DNA of 12,715 bases from Candidatus Sumerlaeota bacterium (GTDB lineage: Bacteria; Sumerlaeota; Sumerlaeia; MVZB01; JAJFLK01): positions 1 through 12,715 of the forward strand of contig JAJFLK010000327.1 in NCBI GenBank assembly GCA_021772735.1, read 5' to 3'. Position 1 is the first letter of the stretch. Each line of letters begins with the position of its first letter. Below the pieces are notes generated by a model. It did no database searches. It saw only the letters and a list, made by a program, of their open reading frames with translations, and had not been told where the DNA came from. Below, piece after piece: positions 1 through 5,635 of this stretch. The translations under genes and the position numbers were made by a program.

Positions 1-1
1 C

Positions 2-400
2 GAGCGGCTCGCCGAGCGGCGCGGCCTCGGCGTGAGCCACGTCTGCGCCGTCCAGATGCGGGATCGGGGCGGCGAGAGCGTCAGCGTCATCGAAGTTCCC
101 GGCGGACCCGACGCGGCCGACGAGTGGATCCTGGAGAACTGCCGCTCCGGCGACATCGTTATTACGTGCGACGTGCCGCTCGCCGCCTCGGCCGTCAAGA
201 TCGGCGCCTATGTCCTCGAGCACCGAGGCCGCGAGCTGGACACCGAGAATATCGGCGGCCGCGTCCAGATGCGCGATCTGGTCACCTCGCTCCGAGAGCA
301 GGGGAATATGACCAGCGGGCCTCCGCCTTTTACGGCGGCGGATCGCCGCGCCTTCACAGACGCGCTGGGGCGAATGCTGGATCGACTTCTCAAAAATTGA
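2..400 (+). CDS. yaiI: UPF0178 (YaiI/YqxD, DUF188) family protein, 5'-truncated
   Basis: The visible 132 residues are the C-terminal part of a UPF0178 protein; the family is usually about 150 residues, so only some 15-25 residues lie before the window. A GTG at position 32 could be read as a start, but the frame is open to base 2 and residues before it (RLAERRGLGV) fit the family, so I treat the gene as truncated. Family hallmarks seen are DAADEWI (residues 37-43), GDIVITCDVPLA (50-61), and the C-terminal MRDLVTSLRE and GPPPFTAADRRAF blocks (90-118). Homologues are small cytoplasmic proteins with a PIN/FEN-like fold whose biochemical role is not established. It ends with TGA, 106 bases before the phosphotransferase-like gene, on the same strand. 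The family call is secure; function is unknown. Confidence 0.9.
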   Translation, partial: ERLAERRGLGVSHVCAVQMRDRGGESVSVIEVPGGPDAADEWILENCRSGDIVITCDVPLAASAVKIGAYVLEHRGRELDTENIGGRVQMRDLVTSLREQGNMTSGPPPFTAADRRAFTDALGRMLDRLLKN

Positions 401-506
401 CAAGCGCCCCCCAAGATCGAAGATTGACAGCCACACCATATACGGGAACTCTCCGGCTAACTTTGTCGCCGGGCGGATCGTCCAATAATTGCGACGGGTG
501 AGGGCG

Positions 507-1499
507 ATGGGACGCGGCACGAGAAACCTTCAAGCAAATCGTTGGATGACGACGTACCTGACGCGGACGCTTTGCCCGCGTTTGGGGATCGCGCCTGACT
601 TTGAAGTTGTCGAGCTTCCGGTCCACGGTCTGCGCTCCGAGGTGCTTCTCGTACGGACGCGTTCGACGCCGGCGTTCGTTCTCCGCTTTATCCGCAAGCC
701 AGCCGAGGGCGAGCAGCTGCTCGCTCAGCTTCGTTTCGCACAGGCAAAGGGGCTTCCGACTCCGAAGCTCATGAGCGAAGACCTCTCCCGAACGCACGTC
801 AAGGAACACGGGTTCGGGGTCATCGTTGAGGAATTGATCGAAGGTGAGCACCGCCTGCCCGCCGAGGCCACAGCGCAGAACCGTCGTGCGCTGGCCGCCG
901 CGATGGCGCGATTTCACAACGTCGAAAGCACGAAGTGGGGCGCGCCGGATAAACTGCGCGGCTCCGATTTCTTTACGGCATCGATCCAGGCAAAGATCGA
1001 CAATCGGATTTCCAGCGTCGCGAAACACGACCCCGAGTTCGAGAAGTCGGCCAAGACGAGAATTACCGAGTTCGTCAAATCGATGCGAAAGACCTGGGAT
1101 GGCGGACCCCCGTTCGGGCTTACGCATGACAAAATTAACACCGGCAACGTGACGTTCACCCCGGACAACGAAGCGCGGTTCCTCGATCTGGCGACGATGC
1201 GGTTCGGCGCGACCGGCAAAGATCTGGCGGCGGCGCTCTATTACTTTGCGCCGGGCGAGGACGAAGAGGCCGAATTGAAACAGGCGTATTTCGATGCGCT
1301 CCCCGAGCGCCACGCCGATCACTTCGCGCGCTTCGAGCCGTTGTATCGCGCGTGGCACCACCTCTCGCGCTGGGCTTCGAAGTCCAGAGCCTACTCCAAA
1401 CGAGCAAAGAGGGACGGCGACGACTCACCGGCGGCATCGCGGTCTTCGATGAATCGCGAACGCGATGCGATGTGGGGCTGGATCGAACGAGGTCAATGA
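507..1499 (+). CDS. Aminoglycoside-phosphotransferase-fold (APH/choline-kinase-like) protein with altered catalytic loop
   Basis: A 330-residue protein with the outline of the APH/choline kinase fold. An N-lobe strand reads PAFVLRF (residues 56-61), as in the VLR nucleotide-binding strand of APH proteins. A hinge-like VIVEELIEGE follows at 106-115, then the catalytic-loop equivalent LTHDKINTGNV (205-215) and FLDLATM (225-231), in which Asp227 would be the Mg-binding Asp. In the usual H-G-D-x-x-x-x-N loop, Asp is two residues after His. Here that place is Lys209 and Asp has moved next to His207, while Asn214 is kept. The protein may therefore be inactive or use shifted geometry; substrate cannot be told. 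I chose ATG 507, with GGTGAG at 497-502. TTG 489, GTG 498 and ATG 546 are alternatives. The last 40 residues are basic and low-complexity. It converges with the minus-strand gene ending at 1586. Confidence 0.75.
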   Translation: MGRGTRNLQANRWMTTYLTRTLCPRLGIAPDFEVVELPVHGLRSEVLLVRTRSTPAFVLRFIRKPAEGEQLLAQLRFAQAKGLPTPKLMSEDLSRTHVKEHGFGVIVEELIEGEHRLPAEATAQNRRALAAAMARFHNVESTKWGAPDKLRGSDFFTASIQAKIDNRISSVAKHDPEFEKSAKTRITEFVKSMRKTWDGGPPFGLTHDKINTGNVTFTPDNEARFLDLATMRFGATGKDLAAALYYFAPGEDEEAELKQAYFDALPERHADHFARFEPLYRAWHHLSRWASKSRAYSKRAKRDGDDSPAASRSSMNRERDAMWGWIERGQ

Positions 1500-1585
1500 A
1501 CAGACGCGGGCGCCTTCGAGCCAAGGCCGGACCGACCGTGACGGCCATCTGCTTGGCCTGCATCACGACGGAATCGGCACGGTGA

Positions 1586-2608
1586 CTAAGCGATAGGATA
1601 CTCGATCGACATATTATACAAACGAATCGCGTATCGCTCCTCTCCGGGCAGATCGTTAGCCTTCAGTCTGTCGTCCAGGTAGTGTCGGTTTTTTTCCTCT
1701 TTGTATTCCCGGTTGCCGGGGATTGATCTCAGAGCCAGGAGCGCGAGCACGCGCATCACAGTGTCCTCGGAGTGAACGAATTCACACACAAGGTCGATTT
1801 CGGGTTGTAGCCAGAGAGGATTTAGATCACCGCGCGGCGTGAAAGATTGATATTCGACAATGCTTACGAATTGCGCGAGGCACGTTTTGGGGTCGAGATC
1901 ATCCCCCCCAAACGTCAAATTCACTCTCCCAGGATTGTGGCGATAGCCGATACCTCGAATCGCATCCATTATCGTATTGACTCTTAGATTTGGACGTGAC
2001 GATCCAAGGAAAGGCACGAGCAGGTCTATATGCTCGGGAGATCCGATAAATCGCATCGTGCTGACAGCGACGTACAAGCCGCCCTGGTCACACTCTTCTT
2101 GCAGACACGTCCTCAGCACTTCGGCTTCTTCTTCAACAATTGCAGAATCGCCGGAAAGCTCATGGATCGCTTTGTTCAAGTCGGCCAGAAACAGAACATC
2201 CCTTCTCTCCTCATGCCGATATCGCCGCCTTAGATCTTGCAGAAGGGGGAGGAACTCCTTGAAATCCGATTTTCCAAGATGCTCGAGTAGGATGCTCCTT
2301 AAGTGCGTTCCGTTGAACCGATCCGTTTCCAAGGCGCTTCGTATAATAGCTCGCCACTCGGTTTCCGCTTGTGGATCCGGGTTCGAGGCTCTCTCGATAA
2401 TGTTGTCGGTTTCCTCCGGGGAAATTTCCATACTCCCATAGATCGTTGGAACGTATGTTAATTTATACAGCTGATCGATCAGAGGTCTATCCCTGGAGAG
2501 AAAGGCGAGCTCTCCCGAGCTAATGTTCTCCGGTTGAACGCCGTCTGGCTCGGAGGATTTTTCGCCAGAAACAAGCTTGCTGAGAAACCTGGTCACGCTG
2601 TTCATCAT
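1586..2608 (-). CDS. Hypothetical cytoplasmic helical protein, possibly HEAT-like
   Basis: I do not recognise this 340-residue protein. It has no signal peptide or membrane segment. Predicted structure by eye is mostly alpha-helical and acidic. Segments around residues 178-221 (LYVAVSTMRFIGSPEHIDLL and the following VNTIMDAIRGIGY) and 270-297 (IDLVCEFVHS, VMRVLALLALRSI) look like paired helices of HEAT/armadillo-type repeats, which normally act as protein-binding scaffolds. The start is supported by GAGGT at 2620-2616, seven bases before the first of two consecutive ATG codons (2608 or 2605). It lies 76 bases downstream of the dehydrogenase homologue on the same strand, and I see no convincing promoter between, so the two may be co-transcribed. 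Its GC content, hand-counted on four 60-base lines, is about 51 percent, against 72 percent for a line of the ATPase gene. This suggests a different history or weaker codon selection. Confidence 0.6.
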   Translation of the reverse strand: MMNSVTRFLSKLVSGEKSSEPDGVQPENISSGELAFLSRDRPLIDQLYKLTYVPTIYGSMEISPEETDNIIERASNPDPQAETEWRAIIRSALETDRFNGTHLRSILLEHLGKSDFKEFLPLLQDLRRRYRHEERRDVLFLADLNKAIHELSGDSAIVEEEAEVLRTCLQEECDQGGLYVAVSTMRFIGSPEHIDLLVPFLGSSRPNLRVNTIMDAIRGIGYRHNPGRVNLTFGGDDLDPKTCLAQFVSIVEYQSFTPRGDLNPLWLQPEIDLVCEFVHSEDTVMRVLALLALRSIPGNREYKEEKNRHYLDDRLKANDLPGEERYAIRLYNMSIEYPIA

Positions 2609-2615
2609 AGGCCGT

Positions 2616-2620
2616 ACCTC
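2616..2620 (-). promoter_or_regulatory. Ribosome binding site for the helical hypothetical gene
   Basis: Read on the minus strand this is GAGGT, followed by seven bases and then ATG at 2608. It supports the tandem ATG pair as the translation start and supports the frame being a real gene. Confidence 0.6.
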
Positions 2621-2684
2621 AATCTTTCAACACTCAGCAGTAATCAGCGCTGGATCGTCCAACGCGTCGCTCAAGAAACTTTCA

Positions 2685-3755
2685 CTAAACGCGGCTCGCC
2701 TCGCGTGGAAACGCCGGATCGACGAGCAGGTGCGCGACGAGGCCCGTGGAGAAGTATCTGCCGACTCGGCCGACCGCGCCAGCAATGGCCTGATTCAATG
2801 CCTCAGGCTGGGTCAGGAAATCGAGGCTGATTTCCTTGATCCGCTTATCTGCAATCATCACATCGATCCGGCGGCGGAGGTCTTCATCCATGCGCGGATC
2901 ATAGCCGAGATCTTCGGACGTAGCGCCAATCGTCACGGCGGCCCGGCCCGGTCTGCCAGCATCAAGCGCATTCAAGAGCGCCTCGGGATCGACCAGCTCC
3001 GAAGGGCCGGGGTTGATCAGCACAGAGCCGGCAGGCATGAGATCCAGATAATTTTCGTTCACGAGAGTTCGCGTCGAATCGGTCAACGAGATCGACACGA
3101 CCAGAACATCAGAGACTCCGGCGAGCTGCTCGGCCTCCGCGCCCCGAATTCCATGATCTTCGAACCGCCCCGCTGGAGAGAAAGGATCGCATGCCCATAA
3201 CTCCCAACCTCGGCTCCGTGCGGCGCGCGCCACGCCCAAGCCGACATCGCCGAGCCCCAGGATCCCAAGCCTGAGTTTGCGCCGCAGCGCCATGAACGCC
3301 GGAGGGGCTCCAGAGTTCTCCCATTGCGCTGATGCCGCCGAGCTCATCTCTGCCGCCGATTTCGCCTTAGCTGGGCCCTTAATCGAATCAAGCAACTCGA
3401 GAACCAGGCTCGTATATTGAGCAGTCGCGTAATCGGGGACGCTGGTGACCCGGATTCCGGCGCGGCGTGCGGCTTCGAGGTCGATGCCCCCCGGGCCGGC
3501 GCCCGCGTGAGCGATGATCTCGCAACGGGGTGCAAGGGCGATCCGGTCCGCACCGAGCGATGCGCCCTGCACGATAATGGTGTCAGCCTTGGCGAGTGCC
3601 CGCTCCAGCTCGGGGTCGCATGGGATTGAACATTCTTCGCTCGCCCGTCCGTTTGAATACAGAACGGGGCGCAACCCCGCGGCCTCGGCCTCACGGTTAA
3701 GGACATCGGGCGGCGCGGAGCCGTGCGGCCCGGTAATGAAAAGAAGATCGCGCAT
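2685..3755 (-). CDS. D-isomer-specific 2-hydroxyacid dehydrogenase homologue lacking the catalytic residues
   Basis: A 356-residue cytoplasmic protein with the D-2-hydroxyacid dehydrogenase layout. The substrate-domain motif is HAGAGPGGIDLEAARRAGI (83-101). The Rossmann motif is GILGLGDVG (164-172), and Asp190 ends the second strand, typical of NAD use. LINPGPSELVD (246-256) aligns with the family's INxARGxxVD block, so the catalytic Arg is Pro251. The usual DVFExEP block with its Glu is not recognisable, and the TPH motif carrying the catalytic His is absent where EISLDFLTQPEA (308-319) aligns. With the fold kept and all three catalytic residues missing, it is probably not a standard dehydrogenase. 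It may be a binding or regulatory protein or a divergent enzyme. ATG 3755 has no Shine-Dalgarno; a promoter-like pair lies at 3866-3894. It is divergent from the ATPase gene and lies upstream of the helical hypothetical gene. Confidence 0.8.
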   Translation of the reverse strand: MRDLLFITGPHGSAPPDVLNREAEAAGLRPVLYSNGRASEECSIPCDPELERALAKADTIIVQGASLGADRIALAPRCEIIAHAGAGPGGIDLEAARRAGIRVTSVPDYATAQYTSLVLELLDSIKGPAKAKSAAEMSSAASAQWENSGAPPAFMALRRKLRLGILGLGDVGLGVARAARSRGWELWACDPFSPAGRFEDHGIRGAEAEQLAGVSDVLVVSISLTDSTRTLVNENYLDLMPAGSVLINPGPSELVDPEALLNALDAGRPGRAAVTIGATSEDLGYDPRMDEDLRRRIDVMIADKRIKEISLDFLTQPEALNQAIAGAVGRVGRYFSTGLVAHLLVDPAFPREASRV

Positions 3756-3859
3756 GGGATGGGGAGGTTTCAGATCGGGATTCTGGCGCGGAGCCGTGCC
3801 GAGGCGGCGTCATGCCAATGCGGTACCGATCGCCGCGCCGGCCGCCGGAGGTTTCGATC

Positions 3860-3890
3860 TTGACAATCATAACCTCGGAGCCCGTATCCT
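3860..3890 (+). promoter_or_regulatory. Candidate sigma70-type promoter for the Ycf46-like ATPase
   Basis: A perfect TTGACA lies at 3860-3865 and TATCCT at 3885-3890. The 19-base spacer is longer than the ideal 17. It would give a leader of about 65 bases before ATG 3964. It is the only good match in the 208-base divergent gap for this strand. GC-rich bacteria often have weaker matches, so this is tentative. Confidence 0.4.
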
Positions 3891-3894
3891 CGAA
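3866..3894 (-). promoter_or_regulatory. Candidate sigma70-type promoter for the dehydrogenase homologue
   Basis: On the minus strand, TTCGAG (3894-3889) is followed after 17 bases by TATGAT (3871-3866). The -10 matches consensus in five of six places; the -35 is weak. It would give a leader of about 100 bases before ATG 3755. It overlaps the candidate plus-strand promoter, so the two divergent transcripts could compete. Confidence 0.4.
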
Positions 3895-3963
3895 CCCGCT
3901 CAGGCCTCGGTCAACTCCAATTCGAGATCGACGACGCTGAAAACCCCGGAGCCCCGGAAGCCC

Positions 3964-5565
3964 ATGACCAAACCCGGCAATCCCAAAGCCCCCGCCGCTC
4001 GAACTGACGACGCCTATAAACCCGCGCCTGCCGGCAATACACATAAACCCGCCGAGGCCGGCCCGGCGTGCGATGCCGAGCTGGAGATCCTTATTCGGGC
4101 GCGGTATCCGCTGCTCATGGTGATCTCCTTCGAAGAGGATCGCGTGATGCGCGCGCTCGACGGATTCGCCGCGAAGGCGTCCAAGCAACTTTACCATTGG
4201 TCCATTAACTCAGGGCTGATCAAGTATCGACGCAACGTGAAGGGCGCGGTCGAAGGCAAGAAGGGCACGAAGGATCCGATCATCGCGCTGCGCGAAATTG
4301 AGCTGGGCAAGGACGACCCGACGATTTTCGTGCTCAAGGATTTCAGCCGTTTCATGGATGAAGCTCCGGTGGTGCGAGGACTGCGCGACCTCGCCGCAAC
4401 GCTTCGCGAGACCTATTCGACCGTGGTCATCCTCTCGCCCGTCATGAAGGTGCCGCCGGAGCTGGAGAAGGAACTGACGATCGTCGATTACCCCCTGCCC
4501 GACCGCGAGGCGTTGGGGCAGTTGTTCGACCACATGGTCGAGGAAACGAAAGACAACCCGGACATTCAGATCGACACTTCGGACGAGACCAAGCTCCAGT
4601 TGCTCGACGCGGCGATCGGCCTGACTCTTAACGAAGCTGAGAGCGTCTTCGCGAAGACACTCCTCAGCGAAGGACGCCTGACCGAAGCCGAGGCTCCGGC
4701 CGTATACGAAGAGAAGCGGCAGATTGTCCGCAAATCCGGGCTGCTCGAATACATCGACACCGAGGATTCCATCGATGGGATCGGGGGGCTGGCGAACCTC
4801 AAGGACTGGCTTCGCAAGCGGCGGCGCGCCTTCCATCCCGCCGCGCGCAAGTTCGGCCTGCCGGTGCCCAAGGGGGCGCTGATCCTCGGCGTGCAGGGTT
4901 GCGGCAAGAGCCTCTCGGCCAAGGCCGTCGCGCGATACTGGCGCATGCCATTGCTCCGGCTCGATATGGGAAAGCTTTTCGGGAGCCTCGTCGGGGCGTC
5001 GGAGCAGAACGTCCGCAAAGCGATCATGCTCGCCGAATCGCTTTCTCCGGCAATCCTGTGGATCGACGAGATCGACAAAGGTTTCGCGGGGATGGGAAGC
5101 TCGGGCTCGAACGACTCGGGCACTACATCCCGCGTCTTCGCGACGCTCATCACCTGGCTTCAGGAGAAGACGGCGCCGGTGTTCGTTATCGCGACGGCAA
5201 ATAACATCGAGCACCTGCCGCCCGAATTGCTCCGTCAGGGACGCTTCGATGAAATCTTCTTCGTCGACCTGCCCAGCGCCGAAGAACGCGCCGCGATCTT
5301 TCGGATTCATCTGATCAAGCGCCGGCGCAATCCGGACCGGTTCGACCTCGCCGCGCTCACCGCCGCGACGCAGGGATACAGCGGCGCCGAGATCGAGCAA
5401 TCGATCATCTCCGCGCTTTACGACGCCTTCGATGAAAGCCGGGACATCGACCAGCAATTGCTCATCGAGGCGATCGCAAAGACATCGCCGCTCTCCAAAA
5501 TCATGGCTAAAGAAATCAAGCAAAGGCGAGAATGGGCCCGCGCGCGCGCCCGACCCGCGAGCTGA
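3964..5565 (+). CDS. ycf46: Ycf46-like AAA+ ATPase
   Basis: A 533-residue single-domain AAA+ ATPase of the Ycf46 type, known from plastids, cyanobacteria and other bacteria; in cyanobacteria it has been linked to photosynthesis and CO2 use, but its role elsewhere is unknown. After a Pro/Ala-rich, disordered-looking N-terminus (1-35) comes the family's N-domain start LEILIRARYPLLMVISFEE (40-58). The AAA core has Walker A GVQGCGKS (309-316), Walker B ILWIDEID (364-371), sensor 1 ATANN (410-414), arginine-finger segment LLRQGRFDE (422-430) and sensor 2 region GYSGAEIE (471-478). All key ATPase residues are present. The C-terminus is a basic Arg-Ala tail. ATG 3964 was chosen because earlier in-frame starts run back over the divergent dehydrogenase and add low-complexity sequence; GGAG lies at 3948-3951. 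The yfhO gene follows after 70 bases on the same strand. Confidence 0.9.
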   Translation: MTKPGNPKAPAARTDDAYKPAPAGNTHKPAEAGPACDAELEILIRARYPLLMVISFEEDRVMRALDGFAAKASKQLYHWSINSGLIKYRRNVKGAVEGKKGTKDPIIALREIELGKDDPTIFVLKDFSRFMDEAPVVRGLRDLAATLRETYSTVVILSPVMKVPPELEKELTIVDYPLPDREALGQLFDHMVEETKDNPDIQIDTSDETKLQLLDAAIGLTLNEAESVFAKTLLSEGRLTEAEAPAVYEEKRQIVRKSGLLEYIDTEDSIDGIGGLANLKDWLRKRRRAFHPAARKFGLPVPKGALILGVQGCGKSLSAKAVARYWRMPLLRLDMGKLFGSLVGASEQNVRKAIMLAESLSPAILWIDEIDKGFAGMGSSGSNDSGTTSRVFATLITWLQEKTAPVFVIATANNIEHLPPELLRQGRFDEIFFVDLPSAEERAAIFRIHLIKRRRNPDRFDLAALTAATQGYSGAEIEQSIISALYDAFDESRDIDQQLLIEAIAKTSPLSKIMAKEIKQRREWARARARPAS

Positions 5566-5583
5566 CCGGCTCGGCTGACCGGC
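5561..5583 (+). repeat. 10-base direct repeat across the ATPase stop codon
   Basis: GCTGACCGGC occurs at 5561-5570 and again at 5574-5583, separated by TCG. The first copy contains the TGA stop codon of the ATPase gene. It looks like a small tandem duplication, and the second copy supplies half of the hairpin described at 5571-5599. Confidence 0.7.
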
Positions 5584-5599
5584 AATAATCCGCAGCCGA
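5571..5599 (+). terminator. Hairpin between the ATPase and yfhO genes (possible terminator or attenuator)
   Basis: TCGGCTG (5571-5577) pairs with CAGCCGA (5593-5599). Inside it, CGG (5580-5582) pairs with CCG (5590-5592), with a two-base bulge and a seven-base loop. A short T run follows only at 5610-5613, ten bases after the stem. It is therefore a weak candidate for intrinsic termination, and could instead partly attenuate read-through into yfhO or protect the ATPase mRNA. Confidence 0.35.
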
Positions 5600-5635
5600 T
5601 CAATCCTGCTTTTCTCCCTTGGATCATCAAGCCTC

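Noticed and set aside
397..429. Two TTGACA hexamers (397-402 and 424-429) before the phosphotransferase-like gene
   Set aside because: No acceptable -10 lies 16-19 bases downstream of either; TATACG at 439-444 is only nine bases after the second. The gap 401-506 otherwise shows only a weak CCGGC/GCCGG pairing.
390..1361. Long open frame antisense to the phosphotransferase-like gene
   Set aside because: The translation is Arg-rich without family motifs, while the plus strand shows clear APH-fold motifs.
1521..1556. Imperfect inverted repeat between the convergent genes
   Set aside because: CCAAG/CTTGG and GCCG/CGGC can pair only with a large loop and a six-base bulge, with no T run; too weak to call a terminator.
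3761..3768. GGGGAGGT on the plus strand beside the dehydrogenase start
   Set aside because: It looks like a Shine-Dalgarno but no plus-strand start codon follows at a suitable distance.
3514..3963. Upstream extension of the ATPase frame
   Set aside because: It runs antisense through the dehydrogenase start and adds 150 residues not typical of Ycf46; ATG 3964 is the better start.
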